A stretch of 64,000 nucleotides of DNA, taken from assembly GCF_023100805.1 (NCBI RefSeq), contig NZ_CP095855.1:5559001-5623000 (forward strand), given 5' to 3'. Position 1 is the stretch's first letter. The number at the start of each line of letters is the position of its first letter. This stretch comes from Chitinophaga filiformis. GTDB lineage: Bacteria; Bacteroidota; Bacteroidia; Chitinophagales; Chitinophagaceae. Shown here one piece after another: positions 27,301 to 35,495 of the stretch. The translations under genes were made by a program, and so were the position numbers. The notes under the pieces were generated by a model. It was not told where the DNA came from. It worked only from the letters and a program-made list of their open reading frames with translations, and did no database searches.

Positions 27301-28317
27301 TCACTCCATATTCACAATCGCTTTTATAACGCCGTTGGCCGGATTCAGCCAGCTTTCAAATTCATCTTTTACCTCCCCGAAATGGACCCTGTGGGTAATG
27401 TAGGTAGTAGGATCGACCTCTCCGCTTTTCATACAGCGGATCACATGTTCAAAATCCTCCCGGGTAGCATTCCTGCTACTCATGAGGGTGGCTTCCCTTT
27501 TGTGGAATTCCGGGTGGCTCACACAGATCTCGCCTTTCTGCAACCCTACCAGTACATAACGGGCCCCATGCGCCATATAGGCAAAACCACCGTTTATAGC
27601 CTGCTGGCTGCCTGTGGCATCAATTACCACTGTCGGCATATCGTCGCCTGTGATCTGCTTTAAAGTGGCCATCACGTCCTCCGTTTTTGCATTGACAGTA
27701 TGGGCCACTTTCAGCTTCTGTTTACAAAAATCAAGACGGGCGGGATTAATGTCCATCGCAATGACCTGCGCCCCTGCAATCCGCGCAAATTCCATAATTC
27801 CCAGCCCTATCGGACCGGCCCCTATCACCAGCACAAATTCCCCGGGCACTACACCGGCACGACGCACGCCATGGGCGCCAATAGCCAGTGGCTCCACGAG
27901 CGCCAGCGCGTCCATGCTCAAACCTTCCCCGTGCACCAGGGATGCCGACGGCACCAGCAGATATTCTACCATACCACCGTCCACATGCACACCACACACT
28001 TTGATATTTGTACAGCAATTAGGCTTCCCGTTCCGGCAGGCTACACAGGTCCCGCAATTAAAATAGGGAATAAAAGTAACCGGCTCGCCGGCGGTAAAGC
28101 CAGGTGCATTGTCAAAAGAGACCAGTTCCCCTGCCAGCTCATGGCCCAGGATGCGGGGATAGGAAAAATAAGGCTGTGTGCCTTCAAAAGCATGCAGATC
28201 GGTACCACAAATGCCTATCCTTTTGATCCTGACAATCGCATGATCAGCGGTCAATACAGGCATGTCCGTTTCTCCATATTCAAACTTACCAGGCGTGGTA
28301 CAGGTGAGTATTTTCAT
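27301..28317 (-). CDS. zinc-dependent alcohol dehydrogenase (MDR), sugar-acid type
   Basis: A 338-residue medium-chain dehydrogenase. The catalytic zinc site shows Cys in GICGTDLHAF and the GHE pair (ILGHELAGEL). The structural-zinc loop is CGTCVACRNGKPNCC. The Rossmann motif is VIGAGPIGLGIMEFA. It resembles sorbitol, L-galactonate (LgoD/YjjN) and L-fuconate dehydrogenases more than ethanol dehydrogenases. No sugar-acid catabolic genes are adjacent, so the substrate stays open. Confidence 0.88.
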   Translation of the reverse strand: MKILTCTTPGKFEYGETDMPVLTADHAIVRIKRIGICGTDLHAFEGTQPYFSYPRILGHELAGELVSFDNAPGFTAGEPVTFIPYFNCGTCVACRNGKPNCCTNIKVCGVHVDGGMVEYLLVPSASLVHGEGLSMDALALVEPLAIGAHGVRRAGVVPGEFVLVIGAGPIGLGIMEFARIAGAQVIAMDINPARLDFCKQKLKVAHTVNAKTEDVMATLKQITGDDMPTVVIDATGSQQAINGGFAYMAHGARYVLVGLQKGEICVSHPEFHKREATLMSSRNATREDFEHVIRCMKSGEVDPTTYITHRVHFGEVKDEFESWLNPANGVIKAIVNME

Positions 28318-28348
28318 AAAGTGTTCATATTGTGCCGGGCTAAAATAA

Positions 28349-28385
28349 TAAAAAAATAACCGCCCGGTATAAAAAACCGGGCGGT
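28349..28385 (-). terminator. terminator of the mla operon
   Basis: ACCGCCCGGT (28359-28368) and ACCGGGCGGT (28376-28385) form a perfect 10-bp stem. Read on the minus strand it is followed by a T-rich tract. It lies 27 bases after the mlaD stop. Confidence 0.85.
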
Positions 28386-28412
28386 CACCTGTACAATGAT
28401 ACTTATCTGGTA

Positions 28413-29198
28413 TTATTCTTTTCGTACTTTAAGACTGGCAGAATCTTTCGCGGCCTTTTTCTTCCTGTCTTCTTCTTTTTTCTGCTGCTCTTCCGCCTGT
28501 TTCCTGGCGGCCTTTTCCTTCTTTTTGTAATAGCCCCTCAACAGGAAATTATGTTTCAAGGCTTCCATATTCTCACTAAAACCATCTGAACCTCTCCGGA
28601 TGGATTTTACCGTTTTCTTCGCCTCCGTCACAGTACCTTCCAGGCTGTTCGCAAGGCTGTCGCTATACAGCAACCTGCCGATACTGCCCTTTCCCTGGTT
28701 GATCTGCGTGGCAATGCCTGCCAGCTGTTCGGTGATCACCTCTGCATTTTCGGCCACGCCGGAAAGCCTGTCAAGCACCCTGTCATAATCCATGGGATTC
28801 ACTGCCTGGATGGCATCCCCATCTTCGACGGGGGTGTCATTCTGCGTACCGGAGCTGATGGTGATCAGTTTATCGCCCATCAAACCATCTGAGCTGATGC
28901 CCGCCACGGCGCCCTTCTTAATGAAAGGCTTCACCTTTTCCTTAATACGCAGGGCAACACGGGCAGTTGTATCGGATAATATATCAATACTTTCTACAGT
29001 ACCTACATTTATACCAACGAAACGCACGTTATTTCCCACCTGCAATCCTCCGACGTTCTTAAAGGTTCCGTAAAGCACAAAAGTCCTCTGAAACAGGCTC
29101 TTATTCCTTCCGATCAGGAAAATACCCACTAATAATAGTCCCAGCGTAACTGTAGCAAAGATGCCTACTTTGATTTTCTGTTGTGTTTTCTGCTGCAT
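28413..29198 (-). CDS. mlaD: MlaD-like MCE-domain lipid transport protein
   Basis: A 261-residue protein anchored by one N-terminal membrane helix (residues ~10-30), with a single MCE domain (about 38-115: GTFKNVGGLQVGNNVRFVGI). A helical region follows and then a highly charged Lys/Glu tail. Periplasmic substrate-binding ring of a phospholipid (Mla-type) ABC system. The start is 6 bases from the mlaF stop, so the two are coupled. The basic-acidic tail is longer than in E. coli MlaD. Confidence 0.92.
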   Translation of the reverse strand: MQQKTQQKIKVGIFATVTLGLLLVGIFLIGRNKSLFQRTFVLYGTFKNVGGLQVGNNVRFVGINVGTVESIDILSDTTARVALRIKEKVKPFIKKGAVAGISSDGLMGDKLITISSGTQNDTPVEDGDAIQAVNPMDYDRVLDRLSGVAENAEVITEQLAGIATQINQGKGSIGRLLYSDSLANSLEGTVTEAKKTVKSIRRGSDGFSENMEALKHNFLLRGYYKKKEKAARKQAEEQQKKEEDRKKKAAKDSASLKVRKE

Positions 29199-29204
29199 GC
29201 TTTA

Positions 29205-29999
29205 CTATTTAAAAAAGTTATTAATGAGTTCATCCGGCGATTTCGCCAGTTCATCATATGTACCCGTTGCAATAAATTCGCCATCATTCATCACAGCAAT
29301 ACGATCTGCCACTATACGGGCACAGGCCATATCATGCGTGATAATAATGGAAGATGTTTCATATTTTTCCTGCAGCCTCACGATCAGTTCACTGATCTCC
29401 CGCGAAGTGATAGGGTCAAGTCCTGTGGTCGGTTCGTCATATAAAATAATCTCCGGACGAAGTATCAGTGTACGTGCCAGTCCTACCCTTTTGCGCATAC
29501 CTCCCGAAAGATCAGCAGGATATTTATCAATTGCTTCTTCCAGCCCAACACTTTCCAGTACATCTTTCACCCGTTTTTCCATCTCAGCGTCATCTTTCAT
29601 TTTCAGCACACGGGTAAGGGGAAACAACAGGTTCTCACGCACCGTCATCGAATCGTACAACGCGCCGCTCTGAAAGAGAAACCCCAGCTTGCTACGCAGC
29701 TCTTTCAGCTCATCTTCGGGCAGTTCCTTCACCTCTTTGCCGAATACCTTTAAACTGCCATCATCAGGTTCCAGCAGCCCGGCTACACATTGAATGGTCA
29801 CGGATTTACCCTGACCGGACCGCCCCAATACGACAATATTCTCTCCTTTATGAAGTTCAAGGTTGATGTCCTTTAGTACCTCATTGTCGCCGAACGATTT
29901 TTTCAGATGTTCAATACGTATCACAACATCATCTTCTACGGCAGTATGCGTTGTTTTTTCCTCTACGGATGTATCATTCATATCTATCGGCTTAAACAT
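29205..29999 (-). CDS. mlaF: MlaF-like ABC transporter ATPase
   Basis: A 264-residue ABC ATPase: Walker A GRSGQGKS, signature LSGGMRKR, Walker B IILYDEPTTGLD and the H-loop ITHD. GMRKR is typical of Mla/Ttg2 ATPases. It powers lipid movement by MlaE. The first ~20 residues (MFKPIDMNDTSVEEK) are coded by the first unit of a 56-bp tandem repeat that fills the space to mlaE. Met7 (29981) is an alternative start. Confidence 0.92.
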   Translation of the reverse strand: MFKPIDMNDTSVEEKTTHTAVEDDVVIRIEHLKKSFGDNEVLKDINLELHKGENIVVLGRSGQGKSVTIQCVAGLLEPDDGSLKVFGKEVKELPEDELKELRSKLGFLFQSGALYDSMTVRENLLFPLTRVLKMKDDAEMEKRVKDVLESVGLEEAIDKYPADLSGGMRKRVGLARTLILRPEIILYDEPTTGLDPITSREISELIVRLQEKYETSSIIITHDMACARIVADRIAVMNDGEFIATGTYDELAKSPDELINNFFK

Positions 30000-30175
30000 T
30001 TAGTAGTTTGCTTTTCCTCTGCAGCGGTATCATTCATGCCAGTCAGCTGAAACATTTGGTAGTTGCTTTTTCCTCTACGGATGTATCATTGATGCCAGTC
30101 AGATAAACATTTGGCAGTTGTTTTTTCTGCTACAGATGTATTATTCATGATTCATGCTTGCCGGCCGGACATTTA
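29951..30175 (-). repeat. 56-bp tandem repeat over the mlaE-mlaF junction
   Basis: Four units with period 56, 56 and 55, marked by TCCTCTACGGATG or close variants at 29959, 30015, 30071 and 30126. The unit nearest mlaF encodes its N-terminus. The upstream units are decayed copies of the same start region: MF.L.GMNDT..EEK followed by stops after a few to about 23 codons. Normally mlaE and mlaF nearly touch; here 173 bases separate them. Confidence 0.8.
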
Positions 30176-30958
30176 ATAATAGATCAGGTTCGTGAGCTGC
30201 ACGGCGACAGCATCTATGAATATGATCCATATCGAAGCGCTCACTACGGCAGAGTTGGCGGCGTGGCCCACACTCTCCGTTCCCCGCGATGCATGATACC
30301 CTTTATAGCACCCTACGAACCCGATCGCATATCCGAAGAAAAATGTCTTTATCACCGCAGGTATCAGGTCGCTGAACTCCAGTGCATTGAAAGACTTCCG
30401 GAAGAACAGCGCAGGGCTGACATGCTCCTGTATATTCACGCCAACCCAGCCGCCCACCAGCGCCAGCCCATCGGCCATGATCGTTAGCAGCGGCACCATG
30501 ATGGTACAGGCCAGGATGCGCGTTACTACCAGGTATTGCACCGGGTTAGCGCTGGATACTTCCATAGCCGCGATCTGCTCTGTCACTTTCATACTTCCCA
30601 GTTCAGCGCCAATGCTGGAAGCTATCTTACCCGTACAGATCAGCGCAATGATAACGGGCCCGATCTCACGCACAATAGAAATAGACACCATACCAGGCAC
30701 ATAACTCTCCGCACCGAAATCTTTCAGCGTAGGTTGTGTTTGCAGTGTAAGTACGAAACCGATAATAAAACCATTGATAGCCACAAGGCCGATGGAACGG
30801 TATCCCACAATAAAACACTGACGGAAGAATTCTCCCCACTCAAATCCGTCGCGGAATATATTACGGGCAAACTGACCGGTGAAAACAACCTGGTCTCCAA
30901 GCATTTCCATGTATTTGTTAATAGCAGATGTAAGCGCACTGGCCATATTTGTAAGCAT
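30173..30958 (-). CDS. mlaE: MlaE-like lipid ABC transporter permease
   Basis: A 261-residue MlaE-family permease: about five membrane segments and the conserved TGKIASSIGAELGSMKVTEQI region with its coupling helix. Also LIPAVIKTFFFGYAIGFVGC near the C-terminus. First gene of mlaE-mlaF-mlaD, which would move phospholipids between the membranes and maintain outer-membrane asymmetry. Alternative Met5 start possible. Confidence 0.93.
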   Translation of the reverse strand: MLTNMASALTSAINKYMEMLGDQVVFTGQFARNIFRDGFEWGEFFRQCFIVGYRSIGLVAINGFIIGFVLTLQTQPTLKDFGAESYVPGMVSISIVREIGPVIIALICTGKIASSIGAELGSMKVTEQIAAMEVSSANPVQYLVVTRILACTIMVPLLTIMADGLALVGGWVGVNIQEHVSPALFFRKSFNALEFSDLIPAVIKTFFFGYAIGFVGCYKGYHASRGTESVGHAANSAVVSASIWIIFIDAVAVQLTNLIYY

Positions 30959-31135
30959 TAGGTCAACTGATTCAGGTAGTGGAAATGATCATCCCTGATA
31001 TAAGAAGGATGGAATTTTCATGCCATGGCAGGAAATAATGGTTTTCAGGCAGAAACAGCAATAAAAACTTACTTTATTGGGTAATATTTTGCCCAACCTG
31101 TACAAAGAAGCATAGCATTTCCCAATACTGTTTAT

Positions 31136-31143
31136 TACTTTTG
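31136..31143 (+). promoter_or_regulatory. -7 box of the TPM-domain gene
   Basis: TACTTTTG matches TAnnTTTG, 8 bases before the first ATG (31152) and 20 before the second (31164). This favours the second as a normal start or the first as nearly leaderless. Confidence 0.5.
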
Positions 31144-31151
31144 AAAAGAAT

Positions 31152-32717
31152 ATGTACACGTCTATGATTCATTTAAAAAGATACCACATATATCTGCTGT
31201 TGTTACTGTTTACCCTTGCCTGCGGAGAAAAGAAGGACACAGGCTTTACAATAGAAAAGATCCCCGACCCCATGCAGCATGGTGCTTATGTAAGCAATCC
31301 GGATCACCTAGTCAGCCAGGAGACCGAAACCAGGCTCAATGAACAAATGCGGCAACTCGACCAGTCCGGCCGTGCCCAGGTGGCGATCATACTGCTGAAT
31401 ACTATTGGCGATAAAGTTCCGAAAGACGTTGCGCATGATGTTTTCAGGCTGTGGAAACCCGGGCAGCAGGGAAAAGATAATGGCCTCGTGGTATTACTGG
31501 TGAATGACCAGCACAGGATAGAATTTGAGACCGGCTATGGACTGGAAGGCGACCTGCCCGACGTGATCTGTTTCCGGATCCAGCAATCAGAAATGCTGCC
31601 CTCTTTTAAACAAAACAACATCGATGAGGGCATGTTGAAAGGAATGACGGCGCTTATAAATGTGCTGCAGTCGGCCACAGATACCATAAATATCACACAG
31701 GTGGCCCAGGCAGGCGACGCCGCGCCATCCGACACCGAAGCAGCTAACGCTGGAATGGATGCGGCTACAGGTGCCCCTCAGGAACAAACATTCTCTGACG
31801 CCATTACCTCTCACGATGTACCGGAACATGAGGCGCCGGGCATCGGCTCACTGATATTGTATGTACTCTACGCATTATTTGCCACCATCTTCGTGGTAAG
31901 GCCTGGCATTGCTAAAAGACGTAAGGATCTCCCTCAATTATTCAAAGCAGGGATATGGCATAAGTTCTGGGTATACGCATTGCCGTTTGTAGTGCTGCTT
32001 ATACTGGTGAGTATCCCGGGGTCTTCGTACCACTGGTGGATGCTCCCTGTTATTGCATACCTGAATCTCCTGGCTTACCTGAGTTACCGTGCATTCACCA
32101 TCAATAAGAAAGCAGCTGTTTTACTGGCAGGTCTTGACCGCCATGTGCAATATGAAACATTAAACCTGGCGCACGCTAATAGCTGGCTATCTTCGATCCT
32201 GTTCCCGCTGCCCCTGCTTGCCTATTCAAGGTGGCATATCATGCGGATGAATAAGCTGCGGTATGATCCCTACAATTGTGAAACTTGTCATCGACCAATG
32301 CAGTTATTGAAAAGAGGGAAAAAACGGGAAATGCTGGAGCCGGTACAGGTAGCGGAAGATAAAGTAGGTGCTGTTATTTACGATGTATGGTACTGCAAAA
32401 AATGCGAGGAAAAAAAGGTATTAGGTTACCGTAACCTCCGCACGGATGCTACCAATTGCCCTTCCTGCAACGCGCTTACCTTCGTAGCAGGCCGCCGCCG
32501 GGTAATAACACCAGCCACAACCCGTCACGAAGGAAAAGGCATCCAGCTTTATGTGTGTAAACACTGTAATTATACCAAGGAAGAAACCTATGTTATTGCT
32601 AAGTTATCTTCGGGCGGTTCTTCCGGTTCCTCTTCAGGGTCATCAGGCTCCTCATCCTCGTCTGGTGGCTGGGGAGGAGGCAGTTCCGGAGGTGGCGGCG
32701 CCGGCAGCAGCTGGTAA
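31152..32717 (+). CDS. TPM-domain (YgcG/Psb32-like) membrane protein with CxxC motifs
   Basis: A 521-residue protein. A lipoprotein-like signal (LFTLACG) is followed by a TPM domain (about 38-175; YVSNPDHLVSQETETRLNEQ, DNGLVVLLVNDQHRIEFETGYGLEG). A linker, then membrane segments at about 235-255 and 275-320. The C-terminal third has four CxxC pairs (CETC, CKKC, CPSC, CKHC), like zinc ribbons, and ends in a Gly/Ser-rich tail common in the family. TPM proteins act in membrane or photosystem repair in other phyla; the role here is unknown. Confidence 0.85.
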   Translation: MYTSMIHLKRYHIYLLLLLFTLACGEKKDTGFTIEKIPDPMQHGAYVSNPDHLVSQETETRLNEQMRQLDQSGRAQVAIILLNTIGDKVPKDVAHDVFRLWKPGQQGKDNGLVVLLVNDQHRIEFETGYGLEGDLPDVICFRIQQSEMLPSFKQNNIDEGMLKGMTALINVLQSATDTINITQVAQAGDAAPSDTEAANAGMDAATGAPQEQTFSDAITSHDVPEHEAPGIGSLILYVLYALFATIFVVRPGIAKRRKDLPQLFKAGIWHKFWVYALPFVVLLILVSIPGSSYHWWMLPVIAYLNLLAYLSYRAFTINKKAAVLLAGLDRHVQYETLNLAHANSWLSSILFPLPLLAYSRWHIMRMNKLRYDPYNCETCHRPMQLLKRGKKREMLEPVQVAEDKVGAVIYDVWYCKKCEEKKVLGYRNLRTDATNCPSCNALTFVAGRRRVITPATTRHEGKGIQLYVCKHCNYTKEETYVIAKLSSGGSSGSSSGSSGSSSSSGGWGGGSSGGGGAGSSW

Positions 32718-32765
32718 AAAATCTGATCCCTGATCTTGATCATTGTTTATTGTCCGGAATAGGGA

Positions 32766-32773
32766 TATTTTTG
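32766..32773 (+). promoter_or_regulatory. -7 box of the desaturase gene
   Basis: TATTTTTG ends five bases before the ATG at 32779, predicting a very short or absent 5' leader. Confidence 0.5.
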
Positions 32774-32778
32774 CACTT

Positions 32779-33705
32779 ATGAATTCTGAAAAACAACTGA
32801 GGAAAGGACCTAACTGGTGGCGTCAATTCGACTTTTTGGGGATGCACCTGCTGCCGATTCTGGCAATTTTCACGCACGTGACAGCTTTTGACTGGATTTT
32901 ATGTGCCGCATTGTATGTAGTTCGCATGTTCTTCGTAACCGGCGGATATCATCGATATTTTTCCCATCGAACGTTCAAAACTTCGCGCGTATTCCAGTTC
33001 ATCCTGGCCGGAGGCGCACAGAGCAGTTTACAGAAAGGCGTATTATGGTGGGGTGCCAATCACCGTATCCATCACAAACACAGCGATACTCCGGAGGATC
33101 CGCACTCTGCTAATATATATGGTTTCTGGTACGCTCACATGGGCTGGATCATGGGACCTGAATATAAACCAACCCGTTACGACCTGGTAAAGGATTTTAA
33201 GCAACCGGAACTGTTCTGGCTGAATAAATACCACTTTGTACCCGGACTGGTACTGGCAGTTGCTGTGTATTTCGTAGGTAACAAAGTGAATGGTGCAGGC
33301 TGGTTCGACTGGAGCGCCGGTCTCTCTACCCTGCTGATCGGTTTCTTCCTGAGCACCATCTTCCTGTATCATGGTACATTCACCATCAACTCCCTGATGC
33401 ACAAATGGGGCAAACCGAGATACAACACAGGCGATTTCTCTAAAAACAGCCTGATCCTGGCGCTCGTTACCTTGGGTGAGGGATGGCATAACAACCACCA
33501 CTATTACCAGAGTGCTACCCGTCAGGGCTTCTTCTGGTGGGAGATCGACATCACTTACTATATTCTTCGTACACTGGGTTTCTTTGGCATCGTATGGGAT
33601 ATCAGGGGTGTTCCTGAAAAAGTGAAGACAAGCAACCTGCTGACCGAAGAGGCAAAAGAACAGGTGAAAGCAGCGAACAGAAAGCTTGTTGAGGCTAACA
33701 GGTAA
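32779..33705 (+). CDS. acyl-CoA/acyl-lipid delta-9 desaturase
   Basis: A 308-residue integral-membrane di-iron desaturase. All three His boxes are present: HRYFSH (HxxxxH), HRIHHKH (HxxHH) and HNNHH. They are spaced as in stearoyl-CoA desaturases, with four hydrophobic spans between. Introduces a double bond into saturated fatty chains and so tunes membrane fluidity. The chosen start MNSEKQ follows the promoter directly; an in-frame ATG at 32743 lies upstream of the -7 box and would not be transcribed from it. Confidence 0.92.
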   Translation: MNSEKQLRKGPNWWRQFDFLGMHLLPILAIFTHVTAFDWILCAALYVVRMFFVTGGYHRYFSHRTFKTSRVFQFILAGGAQSSLQKGVLWWGANHRIHHKHSDTPEDPHSANIYGFWYAHMGWIMGPEYKPTRYDLVKDFKQPELFWLNKYHFVPGLVLAVAVYFVGNKVNGAGWFDWSAGLSTLLIGFFLSTIFLYHGTFTINSLMHKWGKPRYNTGDFSKNSLILALVTLGEGWHNNHHYYQSATRQGFFWWEIDITYYILRTLGFFGIVWDIRGVPEKVKTSNLLTEEAKEQVKAANRKLVEANR

Positions 33706-33725
33706 TTCAACTTTTTTTAAATAGC

Positions 33726-33763
33726 GAGGCTCAGTGTGTAATGCACTGAGCCTCATTTATTTT
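33726..33763 (+). terminator. terminator of the desaturase gene
   Basis: GAGGCTCAGTG (33726-33736) and CACTGAGCCTC (33744-33754) form a perfect 11-bp stem with a 7-base loop, followed by ATTTATTTTAT. Confidence 0.85.
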
Positions 33764-33781
33764 ATAGTAGTTCAACGCTCA

Positions 33782-33911
33782 GTAGCGCCGGTTCCGGTAT
33801 GGCGCCTCTCCGGATGTCGATCAGGCTTTGTCAAGCGAATAGAGCATGGAGCTGGGATTGAACAACATCTGCCGTATCAGGCCGACATTCCCATCTGGAA
33901 CCGGGTGCTAC
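33782..33911. repeat. hairpin repeat, subtype D, copy 1
   Basis: Arms GTAGCGCCGGTTCCGG and CTGGAACCGGGTGCTAC bound a 130-bp element. It lies in a longer direct repeat (about 33775-33950) whose second copy starts 229 bases later. Short open frames across it are by-products of the repeat. No gene seen. Confidence 0.8.
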
Positions 33912-34010
33912 TTACGCTCTCCCTACGACCATATATAGCGTCCACTTATAGGGTGAAACTGTATTCTGCTAATGCGTCACTCCTGAGAAAACGTCCATAT
34001 TTAACGCTCA

Positions 34011-34152
34011 GTAGCGCCGGTTCCAGTACGGGATGTCGGTCGGCGCCTCTCCGGATGTCGATTAGGCTTTGTCAAGCGAATAGAGCATGGAGCTGGGATT
34101 GAACAACATCTGCCGTATCAGGCCGACATTCCCATCTGGAACCGGGTGCTAC
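34011..34152. repeat. hairpin repeat, subtype D, copy 2
   Basis: Near-identical to copy 1 but with a more complete left arm (GTTCCAGTACGGGATGTCGG), pairing with CCGACATTCCCATCTGGAAC. The flank TACTTACGCTCTCCCTACGACC is also shared with copy 1 and, in part, with the fragment at 43402. Confidence 0.8.
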
Positions 34153-34292
34153 TTACGCTCTCCCTACGACCATATATAGCGTCCACTTATAGGGTGAAAC
34201 CATGTATAAGGCGACTAGCCAGAATAATTACCCTCAGTCTGTTTGGACTTGTACCCGGGCTCCTGTCTATAAATGGAAGCCTGGAGAGTATA

Positions 34293-34450
34293 GCGGTTTC
34301 AGGTGGGAATCGCTGGCCTTAGTTTTTTGAAGCATCGCTCACACGATTGACAGGGGTTTAATATATATTCCAACTGCCCACACGATTCCCAAAGCCTAAT
34401 GGCAAGCGGCTTCGAAAAACTACAGCCAGTGATCCCAGCCTGAAAACCGC
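34293..34450. repeat. hairpin repeat, subtype C, copy 1
   Basis: Left arm GCGGTTTCAGGTGGGAATCG, right arm ending GATCCCAGCCTGAAAACCGC; both extend to a CTGGC/GCCAG pair. The core CGATTGACAGGGGTTTAAT is the family hallmark. A small hairpin GTATCGCC/GGCGATAC follows at about 34452. Confidence 0.85.
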
Positions 34451-34501
34451 GGTATCGCCCCATTCTGGCGATACAGGCGCCTAATGCAAGCGGAAGTCAT
34501 A

Positions 34502-34657
34502 GCGGTTTCAGGTGGGAATCGCTGGCCTTTGTTGTTTGAAGCATGCTCACACGATTGATGGGGGTTTAATACTTATTCAAAAGCCACACACGATTCCTAA
34601 TGCCCAATAGCACACAGCTTCAAAGAACACAGCCAGTGATCCCAGCCTGAAAACCGC
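34502..34657. repeat. hairpin repeat, subtype C, copy 2
   Basis: Direct copy of the element at 34293, 209 bases further on, with the same arms and core (GATGGGGGTTTAAT) and the same trailing small hairpin. 34660-34770 carries nothing else recognisable. Confidence 0.85.
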
Positions 34658-34770
34658 GGTATTGCCCCATTCTGGTGATACAAGGAGCCTAAATACAAGT
34701 GTAAGTCAAGGAGGAAATCGCTGGCATTGTTACTTACCAACCCGTTTTTTTACAAGCAAATCTTTGATTT

Positions 34771-34824
34771 AAACATCAGACGTTTCAACCAAACATCATA
34801 CCTTTGCTAAAACATCAGACGTTT
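34771..34824 (+). promoter_or_regulatory. triple operator of the GntR/FadR regulator, with promoter
   Basis: The 15-bp near-palindrome AAACATCAGACGTTT occurs at 34771-34785 and again at 34810-34824. A degenerate copy AAACATCATACCTTT lies at 34791-34805. Spacings are 20 and 19 bases, about two helical turns. The -7 box TACCTTTG (34799-34806) sits inside the middle copy. The last copy ends 4 bases before the ATG. This points to tight autoregulation. Confidence 0.65.
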
Positions 34825-34828
34825 AATC

Positions 34829-35485
34829 ATGGCAAAAGCAATCAAACTGGCCGATCAGGTCATATATACACTACAAAAAGACATCTCACTGGGAAAATAC
34901 AAACCCGGGGAGCTCATCCCACCAGAGCCGGTACTGATGGAACAGTTCGGCGTAGGAAGGTCCACTATCCGGGAGGCGATTAAGACGCTCTCTAACGCCG
35001 GCATATTGAAAGTGCAACAGGGCGCAGGTACCTTTGTCTGTGACCCAAAAACAACTACGGAACCGCTGGACCAAAGGCTCAGGCGAGCCGCGATGCAGGA
35101 AGTGAACCAGGTCCGTCAGCTGCTGGAAGTCGAAATAGTACAGCTGGCCGTGCAACACCGGCAACAGGAGGACCTCGACACCATGCAGGCGCTGCTGGAA
35201 GAAAGATGGCAGGCGATTGCAGCGGACGATTATGACGCCTGCGCAGACGCTGATATACGCTTCCACAGAGCCGTGGCTACAGCCTCGCATAATAGCGTAT
35301 TGGCCGACCTCTATCAGACCTTCACAAATGTGATCATGGACGGCTTCCGGCAAAGAGAAAAACCGCACGTATCACAGTTTGAGCGCACGCACGACCTGCA
35401 CGTACAGCTCGCCGCCGCCATCGCGCAACAGCAATCCGGCAAGGCCATTGAAACAGTAAAGGCTATTCTTGAAAATAATTTCTAA
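34829..35485 (+). CDS. GntR-family regulator, FadR subfamily
   Basis: A 218-residue repressor. N-terminal winged helix (residues 8-75: PPEPVLMEQFGVGRSTIREAIKTL) and a C-terminal FCD ligand-binding domain (about 90-215), with metal-ligand His/Asp candidates in DIRFHRAVATASHN and RTHDLHVQL. It likely binds the three sites in its own promoter and controls the TauE and DUF1634 genes that follow 10 bases downstream. The ligand is probably a small carboxylate or sulfonate (inference). Confidence 0.9.
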   Translation: MAKAIKLADQVIYTLQKDISLGKYKPGELIPPEPVLMEQFGVGRSTIREAIKTLSNAGILKVQQGAGTFVCDPKTTTEPLDQRLRRAAMQEVNQVRQLLEVEIVQLAVQHRQQEDLDTMQALLEERWQAIAADDYDACADADIRFHRAVATASHNSVLADLYQTFTNVIMDGFRQREKPHVSQFERTHDLHVQLAAAIAQQQSGKAIETVKAILENNF

Positions 35486-35495
35486 ATAAACTGTC

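Noticed and set aside
27700..28359. 219-codon plus-strand frame opposite the alcohol dehydrogenase
   Set aside because: The dehydrogenase frame has intact zinc and Rossmann motifs. The opposite frame is His/Gln/Thr-rich without any recognisable domain.
33734..34102. 122-codon plus-strand frame between desaturase and GntR
   Set aside because: It runs through two copies of a hairpin repeat and its protein contains the same repeated piece twice. No promoter or family similarity.
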